Assembly: GCA_023647555.1 (NCBI GenBank)
Contig: JALRLY010000244.1
Span: forward strand, 1-45,843
Reading direction: 5' to 3'
Source: Pancytospora philotis
Taxonomy: Eukaryota > Microsporidia
DNA: 45,843 bases
A program made the translations under genes and the position numbers. The notes beneath the pieces are model-generated. The model was not told the DNA's origin and made no database searches. It worked only from the letters and a program-made list of their open reading frames with translations. Every line of letters begins with the position of its first letter. The first letter of the stretch is position 1. Shown in pieces: positions 1 through 9,142 of this stretch.

Positions 1-303
1 ACAGTTGGCCACTCTGCGAACTTTAAGGCGCCGCTGCCATAGCCCGGAAGACAGCACCATGAGCGACAACTGACCCCGCGTGAAAAATTTACCACACTTG
101 CACACTTTTTTGGAGCACTGTATTTACTGCTAAAAATTTGTCAGGCGTCTGTGACACTTGATCCCATAAATCTAGGTATTCTGACTGATGAATAAAGGAG
201 TTAATTGAATCATATACAAACATAATCAAAATCTAAGGCCTTTTCCATTATTGAGTAGTGCTGTCCTGCAGTATTTAATTTCTGAATACAGTACTCCCCG
301 AAA
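1..303. other. no gene seen; left flank of transposon region
   Basis: I see no convincing coding frame here. The stretch carries the left copy of an imperfect direct repeat (82-120) whose partner lies at 449-487, just before the mariner-like transposase remnant. The base composition is patchy. It is probably old mobile-element debris, but I cannot assign it to a specific element. Confidence 0.4.
82..120. repeat. imperfect direct repeat, partner at 449-487
   Basis: Both copies read roughly GAAAAA-TTTA-CA-ACTTG, then a T-rich run, then GAGCACTG or GGAGCACTG. They differ by a few substitutions and one-base indels. The right copy abuts the remnant of a Tc1/mariner transposase, so the pair may be duplicated element-end or subterminal sequence. 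This was read by eye, with no alignment score. Confidence 0.5.
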
Positions 304-491
304 ATGCGCAAGTGTTGGTGGCTTTGTAGCGGCCGTCAGCGCATGCGGCTAGCAGCGACCAGCACCACGATGGCCGCCTGTCTGCGAATTTCTAATCACG
401 CCAACCCTGACCCACAATACACAACCACGACCAGTAACGAACCCCTCCGAAAAAATTTTACATACTTGCGCATTTTTGGTGAGCACTGTGT

Positions 492-1199
492 GTGCGGGCT
501 CTCAAGCCGCGCCTCACCACGGGGCACAAGAGAGCGCACCTCGGGTTTGCTTACGCGACCATCGGGTTTGCTTACGCGACCATCGGGTACTCGGACCGCG
601 CCTGGGAGCGCGTCGTGTTCACCAACGAGTGCAAGTTCACGGTCTATGGGCACGGCGGTCCGAGAACTGTATGGCGGCGCCGCGGGCCACCGACCGAACC
701 GCACCATTTCCGGCCGGTGCCCCACTTCGGCGGCTGGTCGGTGATGGCGTGGGGCGCGATTACGCACCGCGGAGTCGGCCGACTTGTCTTCATACCGACG
801 ACGATGAATGCCGAGCTGTTCGTTGCTACTCTCCGTGCCGGGTTCAACGCCACGCTTGGGATGGACCATCTGCGGGTCGGCTAGGTGTACCTGCAGATGG
901 ACAACGACCCGAAGCACACGTCGGCGCGGGCGCGGAGGTAACTCGATGCAGCTGGCATCCAAGTGCTGCCCTGGCCGAGCTACTCGCCAGACCTGAATCT
1001 GATCGAAAACGTCTGGGCCGATGTGAAGCGGCGCTATGACGGCCTCACCAACAAGCCAACTGACCCTGAAGAACTGAAGCGGGTCATCGCCAGGCTATGG
1101 TATGCTACGGACCCGGAGCTGATGCGTGAACTATATCGTAGCATGCGCCGCCGGCTAGAGCAGGTAATTCGCGCCCGAGGAGGCAATACGCCCTATTAA
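492..1199 (+). pseudogene. Tc1/mariner (IS630-type) DDE transposase remnant
   Basis: One reading frame holds a recognisable DDE transposase catalytic half. In order it has a W-x-x-VVFTNECKF segment (first catalytic position, Asn where Asp is expected), GWSVMAWGAI, QMDNDPKHTS (second Asp), and WPSYSPDLNLIENVW (third acidic residue, here Glu), then a basic C-terminal tail. The frame is interrupted by TAG at 882-884 and TAA at 939-941. The N-terminal helix-turn-helix region is missing or unrecognisable. A 21-bp tandem duplication lies at 543-584. The copy cannot make an active enzyme. No terminal inverted repeats were found at the expected distance. Confidence 0.88.
543..584 (+). repeat. 21-bp perfect tandem duplication inside transposase remnant
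   Basis: The unit GGGTTTGCTTACGCGACCAT plus C occurs twice in a row (543-563 and 564-584), so the encoded seven residues GFAYATI are duplicated in frame. It looks like replication slippage after the element lost function. Confidence 0.85.
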
Positions 1200-1215
1200 A
1201 ATTTTTGACGATTTT

Positions 1216-1403
1216 GTTCAACAATTGTTCAAGTGTTAAAGCCTGGATCTCGGCGCGCAGCGCGTGCCACGAGGCGCGGCTGCATTGGTACAGGCACAGG
1301 GACCGCCCCGCTGTAGACAAGCAAATAAATGCGGGCCACGCGATACGCACAACCGTAACGAGGCTGTATCTTTGGTCGACCAACACTTGAATAATTGTTG
1401 AAC
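1216..1403. mobile_element. 188-bp element with 22-bp terminal inverted repeats (MITE-like)
   Basis: The sequence at 1216-1237 (GTTCAACAATTGTTCAAGTG, then TT) is the reverse complement of 1382-1403 with one mismatch in 22. The interior has no coding frame of its own. The size and the terminal inverted repeats suggest a small non-autonomous DNA element. I see no clear target-site duplication, so a solo stem-loop or a piece of a larger element is also possible. Confidence 0.5.
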
Positions 1404-1410
1404 GGACTGT

Positions 1411-4180
1411 ATGCTTGCAGTCTACACACGGCCCAATCCTTATCCACAGGGCCCTCATAGTTTCCGGTGGGTCTTGGGGGTTATCGCAGCCCCCGACATC
1501 ATCAACAATCCCGCACTTGTCAAAGCAACCAGTGCCCAACTACTGAACACCAGTTCCCCGTCGCAAAATACGCGACAGTTCAGTTTCCCGTCGCAAAATA
1601 GTCGATACACCAGCTTCCCGCCGCGAAACACGCAGCACAACAGTCTCCCAACCTCAGCGTCTGCGAAAACCATATGCCCAAACCAGAAACATGCCACACC
1701 AAATGCCCCACGCGTAGACCACTCGGTTCCCGTCTCGATCAGAGACCTCGTCTTAAGACACACTTCCCTATTCCAACCCGAAATATCACACCTCAGCCTT
1801 TGCAAAGCCGGCGAACGCGCGATCGAAACCTTCTCTAACAAGCCGATCACCTGCCCCACAACCCGAGTACCAGTCCATTGGGAAAAGGACGTGGAGGCCG
1901 ACATTGCAAAACATCTAAGGCTAGGTATAATCAGAGAATCGTCCAGCCCATGAAACTCTCGCATCGTACCGGTAAAAAGAAGGATGGAAGCATCCGACTA
2001 TGCATCGACTACAGACCGCTGAATAAGATTACGATAGGTGACAGATACCCAGTTCTGCGAATCGATGAAATCCTCGACACACTCGCCGACGCATCAGTCT
2101 TTTCTACCCTGGATGCAACATCCGGCTACTTCCAACTAGCTCTCAAGCCCGAAGACATTCCCAAGACTGCATTCTCCTGGAAGGGCGGCCACTACGAGTT
2201 TACCCGCATGCCCTTCGGGCTTTGCAACGCGCCAGCCACCTTCCAGAGAGCAATGGACNCAGTCTTCCGCCGCGAAAAGTGGAGGTTTGTCATTCCCTAC
2301 TTCGACGACATTATCATCTTCTCAAANAGCATGGAAGAACACCAGAGACACCTCGAAATCATCCTGACCAAAATCCGAGCCGCAGGCCTAAGCCTCAACC
2401 CGCGCAAATGCAAATTCGCCCAACACGAAATGGAAATACTCGGAAACCTCGTGTCCAAAGGCCAGGTCAAGCCATCACCAAGCAAACTAACGGCCATAAG
2501 AGAGTACAAACTACCAGCCACCATCAAGGACCTCCGCGCATTCCTAGGCCTTGCCGGCTACGTGCGCGGATTCGCACCCAACTTTGCCAGCCTGGCCAAC
2601 CCTCTGACCGAACTTCTGAAAGGCGAATCCAAAACCTCCATCCGAACCATTGCCTGGCCAGAAGATGCTCGAAAGGCATTCTCTGCGATCAAAGACATCT
2701 TGTCATCCGGCCTCAAACGCGCCCAACCAGACTTCTCCAAGTCTTTCATACTTACCACCGACGCCTCCAAAATAGCTATTGGCGCTATACTCGTCCAGCG
2801 TAACACAAACGGAGAAGAAGTCATGATCAGATGCTTTAGCCAAGTCTTAGATGGGACACAGTCCCGTTATAGCGTCACCGACCGCGAGCTACTCGCGGTA
2901 GTCAAAGTAACCGATCACTTCCGACACTACCTTCTGGGCAAGCAGTTCACCCTTCGCACCGACCACAAGGCCTTATCATACCTCTGGAACTCAACGAACA
3001 TGAACAGCAGCCTTGTCAGATGGGCTCTCAAGCTACAGGACTTTGCCTTCACCCCCGAGTACATAAGAGGTGAAGATAACGCTGCCGGCGGTCTCAGCAG
3101 ACCTATCCGCGCAGTCCGCAATGAGGCGTCTAACCTGACCATCCCATCTGTCGCTTACCGCAACGACATCCTTAAGGAATACTACCTCATTTCCGGTCAC
3201 GGCTCCTCTGTAACCTTCAAGTTCCTCACTTCAAGCAAATACTCGTGGCCCGGCATGGCTCGAGATATTGAGTTCTTCTGCACAAACTGCCTAACCTGCC
3301 AGAGAGCCCAAAGGCCACGCATCAACACCAAGAACCGCGTAATTTCCGTCGAAAGACCCAACCAGCTCTGGACCTGCGACATCCTCGGCAGACTGCCCAC
3401 TACAGGCTCCGGAAAGAAATTCATACTTGTTGCTATAGACAGCTTCACTAAATGGATCGAATCCAAAGCCATTCCCTCCAAGGATGCCGAATCCGTCGCC
3501 AGAGCTCTTGACGAGATCATCATCCGCAAACACGGAACCCCCGAGCGCATACTCTCCGACAATGGTCGCGAATTTAACACCAGCTTATGCAGGGGTCTAG
3601 CCTCTGAACATGGATTCACCTGGGAATTCAGCTCGCCCGGCCATCACGAGACCACAGGCGCCGCCGAGAGAGCTATCCAGACTCTCTTCTAGAAGATTCG
3701 CAAACTGCCAACTTCTCACCGCGCAGCTGGGATGAGGTCCTTAGCAAAGCTACATATGCTACCAACATCTACCCATCACGCAGCACCGGCACTAGCCCTT
3801 TCACTCTCAAAACCTTCAAAGATCTACTGATTCCCATCGACTCGATAACGAAAGCCCACTACTAGCACTATTCACCTCAGAAGCTGCTAGCAGACCGAAA
3901 CGCGACATTCCTAGCTTACGCTCCAACTAATATCAAAAAGGGCAAAACTACGTGTCCCTACAATCTATACCCAGGCGATCCCGTCCTCTGCTACAAAGAG
4001 GTACTAGGCGACGAATTCAAAGCACGCTGGAACGGCGGCTTTACCATCACCAGACTAATCCCTCCAGATGCGTACGAAGTTTCAAACAGCACCAAAAGCT
4101 TTCGTCTCAACAAAGCTCACGTGAAACTAATGCCTGTGAATATGGTTTCCCCTTCCGACCGAGATGTCGCAATGATCTAA
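1411..4180 (+). pseudogene. Ty3/gypsy retrotransposon pol remnant (RT-RNase H-integrase)
   Basis: Domains in order are: a region upstream of reverse transcriptase (to about 1950); RT with [33 protein letters not shown] and the catalytic YFDDI; RNase H with LTTDASKIAIGA and TDHKALSYL; an integrase with a C-x2-C half finger and DDE-type motifs near DILG, SDNGREF and GAAERA; and a C-terminal GDEFKARWNGGF stretch near 4020. The frame is broken by a TGA at 1951-1953 at a conserved Trp position, a one-base shift near 1970, a TAG at about 3690 and a further frame change after it. Gag and protease are absent. Two undetermined bases lie at 2259 and 2327. No LTR was identified with confidence. The copy is dead. 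Confidence 0.9.
1551..1640 (+). repeat. 30-bp minisatellite, three units
   Basis: Units 1551-1580, 1581-1610 and 1611-1640 each begin CAG-TTCCCG and contain CGCAAAATA or CGCGAAACA. A partial fourth start (CAGTCTCCC) follows. The repeat encodes a ten-residue degenerate motif (S-F-P-S-Q-N-T-R-x-x) in the frame of the gypsy pol remnant. Confidence 0.75.
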
Positions 4181-4221
4181 TCATCTCATCATGATGATCC
4201 TACTGCTGATTATTAATAGCA

Positions 4222-4236
4222 ATATTCCCTGAGATG
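4222..4236. repeat. left target-site duplication of LINE insertion
   Basis: ATATTCCCTGAGATG is repeated exactly at 6714-6728. Together they bracket the reverse-transcriptase element. The last three bases supply the ATG that opens the long RT frame. Confidence 0.9.
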
Positions 4237-6501
4237 CGGGTGGCGAGGGGGCAAAGGCTCCTGGGAGAGGTGAACCAGCGCGAGGCATACAAATGGCTCG
4301 CCAGGACGTTAGGTGTCGAAATGGGGGGCGCATTGGATGGGCCGGTGCTGGACAAAGCCACGGGAATGTTGGCAACTAGTGGACGAGAAAAGCTAAGCAT
4401 AGCCAGGCAGCACTTCGCTGCACTAGCGGAGAAGGGAGAGGAACCGCCCGAGTATAGAGGAAGCGCGCCCCTCAGGGCTGAGATCGGAGCAATAATGGGT
4501 AAGCCGGTGGAATGGGCGGAGGTGGTCTGCGCGCTGAAGAAGTGCCAGAACAACAAAGCCGTAGGAGTCGACGGAATACCGTGCGAAGCCTACAAAGTGG
4601 CTATCGATGATAAGAGTGGCACGGCACCGCTGAGCAGAGCCATGGTGGGGATCATGAGCTACTGCATTGAGACTGGGTTCGTCCCGAAAGAGTGGGAGGA
4701 CAATATTCTGGTGCCCATCTTCAAGAAGGGCAACACGACAGACCTGGACAATTACAGGGGTATCACGCTAATCAGCACCCTGTCTAAGGTCTTCCTGAAG
4801 ATACTGGCAGCAAGGCTTGCGGAAGCGCAGGCCAAGCATAAGATCATCCGCCCGGAACAGATCGGCTTCATAGAGGGTGAGGAGGGACTGAGCGCGGTCA
4901 TGACTGCGCTAGAAGCCTGCGAGAGAAGGCGGGCCCACGGCTTAGGAACACATCTGCTGTTTATCGATCTGCAGAAAGCTTACGACAAAGTCCCGCAGTC
5001 GACGCTTGTTAGCAAGCTTAAAGGAGCAGGGCTAGGTGAGCGCTTCGTGCAACTTATCAGTAACCTATACAAGTGCACCCAGGTAAGGGTCAGAATCGGT
5101 GACGGATTATCAGAACCATTCGGATACGAGAGGGGAGTGAGGCAAGGATGCCCGCTCTCTCCACTCATCTTCGATCTTTTCATCAATGATCTGCTGGACG
5201 GAATGAAGAAGGTAGCGGTCCCCGGCATGTGGACAGGGCTGAGCGGGATATGCTTTGCTGACGACACCCTCATCCTCGCAGACAGTGCTGCGGATGCCCA
5301 AAGCAAAGCTGACGCGCTGGCCAAATGGATGGTGGCTAATGGGATGAGTGTAAACGTAGGAAAGTGTGGAATCCTCAGCGTGAACGCCCAGGGACTGGAG
5401 AGTATCACGTACATGGGTGGGACCATCCCGTGTGTCGAAAACTATGTCTACCTTGGAGTGGAGATAAACCGGGAGCTGGACTATGCCAAGATGGCGCGGT
5501 TTAGACTCAAGAAGGCGGGGGACTGCTTACGACGGATGGACCATGTCCTCAGGAACCCGGAGGTAGCCCTGGAACACAAGAAGCGGCTCATCGGTGGAGT
5601 GCTGGCTCCGCGAGCGCACTACGGGATAGCGGTGTATGCGCACAGCATAGGGAGCCTAGCAGGGCTGGCAAAGCTGTACAACAAAGCGGTTGCCAGGACC
5701 ACAGGCAAACCGAATGTCTGCACAAAGAGGGCACTGGAAGAGTTGCACTTGCCAACATTCCCGGAGATTGCGTACTACCACAAAGTAAAGAGTGTAATGG
5801 CTTGGCAGCGAGCCGGAGTGGGAGCTGGCGAGTTGATCGCAACGGCTGAGGCCTTCCGGAAAACGGGTGGGCGCGGAAAGCCGAGCACCTGGTGCTACAG
5901 AGCGCTGACGATCATGCGACGGATGGATGTTAGGCTCACCGACCCCCGCAGACGTGTGAAAGAGAAGATCGCTACCCATTTTAGCGGAGTGAAACGCTTG
6001 AACCCCGACACGCGGTCCCAGCGGCTCGCCGCTAGAGTAGGGCTGAAAGAAGGGAGGGACTGCCGGAAGCTGAACTTGGTAGGGCGAGAGAGTGAGGGCA
6101 GGCGAATGCAGCTACGCTGCAGACTGGGCACGGTGCTCACTCGGAATGACCTAGTTCGTATGAATCGAACCAGAGACAAGAGGCTAGGCCTATGCCTGGG
6201 GTGCGGAGAGCATACGGAGGAGACTGTCGAGCACATCGTCCTCGAATGCAGCCTAGTCGAAGAGGCGAGAAACAATGAGCTAAGAGATATAATGGAGGTG
6301 GTGGATGCCCGATGCCCGGCTAGAAAACGAGAGGTGATGCTAAGCTGGCTGCTGGGTGGCAGCAAGCATACGGTCATTAAAGGAGCGGGAAAACGAGCGA
6401 GCGAACAGCGGGAGCGCTTCTGGCAAGACGTCGCGATGAAGCGCAGAACAGCGCTGATAGAGCTAATGAAGGCTGAGAACAGTCCACCAGAGACTGTATG
6501 A
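4234..6501 (+). CDS. LINE reverse transcriptase (truncated ORF2-like)
   Basis: The 755-residue frame has the non-LTR RT signature blocks: NNKAVGVDGIP (block 0/1), NYRGITLIST, LFIDLQKAYDKVP, GVRQGCPLSPLIFDLFIND, the catalytic FADDT, then a long thumb and a C-terminal CCHC finger (CLGCGEHTEETVEHIVLEC). There is no stop or frameshift in it. No AP-endonuclease is present upstream and no restriction-like endonuclease follows the finger, so the family is closer to Jockey/I/CR1-type elements than to R2. The first ATG lies in the flanking target-site repeat, so it is an accident of insertion and the true ORF began further upstream in a full-length element. Confidence 0.92.
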   Translation: MRVARGQRLLGEVNQREAYKWLARTLGVEMGGALDGPVLDKATGMLATSGREKLSIARQHFAALAEKGEEPPEYRGSAPLRAEIGAIMGKPVEWAEVVCALKKCQNNKAVGVDGIPCEAYKVAIDDKSGTAPLSRAMVGIMSYCIETGFVPKEWEDNILVPIFKKGNTTDLDNYRGITLISTLSKVFLKILAARLAEAQAKHKIIRPEQIGFIEGEEGLSAVMTALEACERRRAHGLGTHLLFIDLQKAYDKVPQSTLVSKLKGAGLGERFVQLISNLYKCTQVRVRIGDGLSEPFGYERGVRQGCPLSPLIFDLFINDLLDGMKKVAVPGMWTGLSGICFADDTLILADSAADAQSKADALAKWMVANGMSVNVGKCGILSVNAQGLESITYMGGTIPCVENYVYLGVEINRELDYAKMARFRLKKAGDCLRRMDHVLRNPEVALEHKKRLIGGVLAPRAHYGIAVYAHSIGSLAGLAKLYNKAVARTTGKPNVCTKRALEELHLPTFPEIAYYHKVKSVMAWQRAGVGAGELIATAEAFRKTGGRGKPSTWCYRALTIMRRMDVRLTDPRRRVKEKIATHFSGVKRLNPDTRSQRLAARVGLKEGRDCRKLNLVGRESEGRRMQLRCRLGTVLTRNDLVRMNRTRDKRLGLCLGCGEHTEETVEHIVLECSLVEEARNNELRDIMEVVDARCPARKREVMLSWLLGGSKHTVIKGAGKRASEQRERFWQDVAMKRRTALIELMKAENSPPETV

Positions 6502-6713
6502 GACAGATGTGCCTGTCAGTGTGCGGCTGACATAAAAACATGCGCAGAACCAACCAAAGCACCCGGGTGTATGGTAACGGGCTTGGCCCGTGAGTTTACG
6601 CCATCCGGATGAGGAATTTTCCCCCTCGGTCAAACGAGGACTTTTTGACACGGATGGGTGGCGATGGTGATTGCAGCCAAATGCGCATTACCGATAAATA
6701 AACTAATTTATAT
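4237..6713 (+). mobile_element. 5'-truncated non-LTR (LINE) retrotransposon with intact TSD
   Basis: The element lies between two perfect 15-bp direct repeats (4222-4236, 6714-6728). It contains one open reverse-transcriptase frame, then about 210 bp of 3' UTR. The UTR has short hairpins (CGGGCTTGGCCCG; CCTCGGTCAAACGAGG) and an AT-rich tail with ATAAATAAAC rather than poly(A). No apurinic endonuclease domain precedes the RT, so the 5' part was lost, as is usual for incomplete target-primed reverse transcription. An undamaged TSD and open frame imply recent insertion. It landed just 3' of the gypsy remnant. Confidence 0.88.
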
Positions 6714-6728
6714 ATATTCCCTGAGATG
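6714..6728. repeat. right target-site duplication of LINE insertion
   Basis: This is the exact copy of 4222-4236. It directly follows the AT-rich tail of the LINE. Confidence 0.9.
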
Positions 6729-6927
6729 ATTGGCATTATCTTATAGCAAAACTATATAAGCGTGGACTTTTCCCATATGCAATAAATGACTGAGCCTGCC
6801 ATTCCGTCTTATCTTGACAAAATTTATTAGGTTTATCGGGGACCTAGCTATCCCCTCATTAAGAACAGTTGTGCTACATACAGTATTTATTTCAATTTTG
6901 CATCGCATTGTATAGTACTTACATAGT
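6729..6927. other. pre-insertion flank; possible gypsy 3' end
   Basis: Before the LINE inserted, this stretch was continuous with 4181-4221, just downstream of the gypsy pol stop. It has a TATA-like CTATATAAG (about 6749) and an AATAAA shortly after, which would suit the U3-R part of an LTR, but no matching 5' LTR was found. TTTATTTC at about 6884-6891 reads as AATAAA on the minus strand and probably serves as the polyadenylation signal of the neighbouring minus-strand gene. Confidence 0.3.
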
Positions 6928-8217
6928 TTAAGTGCAGCCTTCATCGTAGCGATGCTCGTATTGTTGACGGAACGCGCGTATTCGCGCCATAACGTCGTCC
7001 AGTATGTCGGGACATACTGTGCCATCGGGCGTCTCCTCCCATGCTTGATAAAGCATGATCATGCTCTCAATGTACAGATGTGCCCGGTCGGCGATGTGCC
7101 GCCGCAGCTGAACAACGCGGTGGTTTTCGTGACCAACGCTTATGTACGTCGTGAGAGGGCTGCACTGCACATAAGCGAGCGCGAACATGTCGGCCGCAAG
7201 TAGCGAGGCAGTAACCGCCGCAGGGACGACCGCATCTTCGCGCATGGCGTGCATGTCCATCAGATAGCTATGCATGGCGTGCATGAACATATCAACCGTT
7301 CTGCACTCGTCGACCACAAGCTGGAAAGTCTCCGCAATCGCTGCCATTGAGATGTAGGTCTGGAACGTGTTTCTGTTGAAGACAAGCTTGGCGAACAGCA
7401 AACGTGCAGGCTCGTCCAGCGCAGAATACGGCGTTCCGCTGCGCGCCGCATCCTTCAAAACGTTGAGATCAGCTTCTGATACGTAAAAGGCGCTGTTTGC
7501 TGCGTCGGATGTTCTGGCTGCCAGGAAGCGCGCAAATTGCGCGTCCTCGAAGTAGTATCTGAACAGCGATGGCGTCTTCACAGACTCGGAGTCTGCGCGG
7601 GCCCAGGACTGCGTGTCTGCCAGTATGCCGTATATGGCTGCTAGATTGCCATGGGCGTCAAGTTCTCCGCTTGCCGCCCTGGCGGCCGGTTGTGTGTCTT
7701 CCTCACCCGCCTGCCCGGCGTTGCCAGCATGGGCTGTTGTTGCGGGTATTGCGTTGTCCATGATTCTGTAAAGCGCCCTGCTGCTCTTGAGCTCGCTCCG
7801 TCGCGAGTTTCGCACGACGACTCGTTTGCGCGTTCTGGCGCGCGCGCCTTTCTGGCCGCACTGCTTTCGCTCCTTCATTCTCTGGCTGCGTTCGTATGAG
7901 TCGACAGCGCATGCGCGCTGCAGTATGGCCTCTGCACCTCTGGACCTGTCCGCGTGCGCGATCGTCGGCTGGCCCTCGAAGTAGCACTGGTAGAGCATGT
8001 TGTTGATGAGCGCGTCCTGCCGAAGCTTCTCCTCATCGGGCAGGGCGTTGTCGTAGCGCCTGACCGCATATGCGTTCCGCGTGCGAAAGAAAGGGTCTCT
8101 GTGTAGCGTGCCCCGCTTTACGACACCTGGGACGGACGCCACGGTGAGCAATGAAGCGAAGAAGATGCATATGCATGCCAAGATCGATAGCACTTGCATA
8201 TTCAAGGCATTGCTCAT
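6928..8217 (-). CDS. secreted protein of unknown function with basic segment
   Basis: The 429-aa product starts with a signal peptide (MQVLSILACICIFFASLLTV from the second Met at residue 7, 8199). It then runs into a polar, mainly helical protein. Residues about 110-145 are strongly basic (KERKQ..., RARTRKRVVVR, NSRRS), followed by an Ala/Gly/Gln-rich linker and a helical C-terminal half. I do not recognise the family. A signal peptide plus a nuclear-localisation-like cluster would suit an exported protein acting in the host, but that is inference; basic dibasic sites could equally be processing sites. Start 8217 or 8199. The gene is followed by an AATAAA on its own strand at about 6884-6889. 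Confidence 0.72.
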   Translation of the reverse strand: MSNALNMQVLSILACICIFFASLLTVASVPGVVKRGTLHRDPFFRTRNAYAVRRYDNALPDEEKLRQDALINNMLYQCYFEGQPTIAHADRSRGAEAILQRACAVDSYERSQRMKERKQCGQKGARARTRKRVVVRNSRRSELKSSRALYRIMDNAIPATTAHAGNAGQAGEEDTQPAARAASGELDAHGNLAAIYGILADTQSWARADSESVKTPSLFRYYFEDAQFARFLAARTSDAANSAFYVSEADLNVLKDAARSGTPYSALDEPARLLFAKLVFNRNTFQTYISMAAIAETFQLVVDECRTVDMFMHAMHSYLMDMHAMREDAVVPAAVTASLLAADMFALAYVQCSPLTTYISVGHENHRVVQLRRHIADRAHLYIESMIMLYQAWEETPDGTVCPDILDDVMARIRAFRQQYEHRYDEGCT

Positions 8218-8725
8218 ATTGTATTTAACAGAATAATATCATTGATTATACTTAAGATAATCACTTGATCATCTATACGTTATTTGTAGATATTAAGCCA
8301 TTTAAAGATGATATAGCTATTTAGCAAGATCTATTCAGCTTGTGGAAAACCTGTGAGCTGAAACTGGACTGGAGTACAGGAGTCGTTTCCCTGCAGCGAT
8401 GGCCCGTGCACATACGAACAAGAAGAATAATGCCAACTAGCCACAGATACACTGCAGCATGCGCTGTTACCCTCTAGCTAATGCTTTCATCATTCTCAGG
8501 GGTAGATAGACTGTAAGATAATCGCCACTCGGGATGCGCAGGTGGGCCGTACATGCTAGCGCTGGCATTTATTGTGGGCTATCGTGCGTGCCGAATTACC
8601 ACCGCAGTAGCCAACCAACCAGCCACATTCCTCTGCCAAGGCCGACGGTGTGCCTGCCGCCCAACGGCTGAAGATGATTCGCAACAGACAGAAATGCACA
8701 GTTCATCGCCAGTTCACAAATAAAT
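8218..8725. other. intergenic, nothing recognised
   Basis: These 508 bp lie upstream of the secreted protein and downstream of the small membrane protein gene. The part next to 8217 is AT-rich and probably promoter. No tRNA, snRNA or conserved ORF could be made out; the short minus-strand ORF overlapping its right end shows no family features. Confidence 0.35.
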
Positions 8726-9142
8726 TTAATATGCTGCGCTTCCCTTCGCCTCATTTGAACTATGTCTGAGCTCCACCATGTTGGAGGCATTGGCGTTGCT
8801 GGTTAGCCGCGACTCCTTCAGCTGCTGCTTGCCGGCATCGCTTCCCTTCGACTCGCTGCCGTCGGAGCTGCCGGAGCTGGGGTAGATGAAGCCGTAGATC
8901 AGCATGATAGCAAACACGAGGATCGTGACGCCGAGCAGGACGCCTGCGACGATCATGAGCCACTTCCAAATGCTCTTTTTGCTGGTGGAGGAATTTCCTG
9001 TTTCCGCAGTGACGCTGGGCATTGCGGGCAGTTTCTGGTTTTCCTTATATCGATGTGGTGAAACATGCTGTCGCAGAGTGGCGCGGCTTGTTCGCCGGCG
9101 CAGTTTCAGATCACGCAGCGCAGCCATGGGATTGGTGGGCAT
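8726..9142 (-). CDS. small single-pass membrane protein, unknown
   Basis: The 138-aa frame has a basic N-terminal part (RRRTSR, HRYKENQK), one strong hydrophobic segment at about residues 60-86 (WLMIVAGVLLGVTILVFAIM and onward), and a Ser/Lys-rich tail of about 50 residues. A second Met at residue 41 (9022) gives a 98-aa product in which the membrane segment lies near the N-terminus. I cannot decide between the two starts, as neither has the AAATTT block close by. The topology resembles tail-exposed single-pass proteins such as small secretory-pathway or coat components, but no family is recognised. Confidence 0.55.
   Translation of the reverse strand: MPTNPMAALRDLKLRRRTSRATLRQHVSPHRYKENQKLPAMPSVTAETGNSSTSKKSIWKWLMIVAGVLLGVTILVFAIMLIYGFIYPSSGSSDGSESKGSDAGKQQLKESRLTSNANASNMVELRHSSNEAKGSAAY

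Noticed and set aside
1216..1403. Inverted-repeat element as gypsy 5' LTR
   Set aside because: Long terminal inverted repeats are not an LTR feature, no primer-binding site follows, and no second copy lies after the pol remnant.
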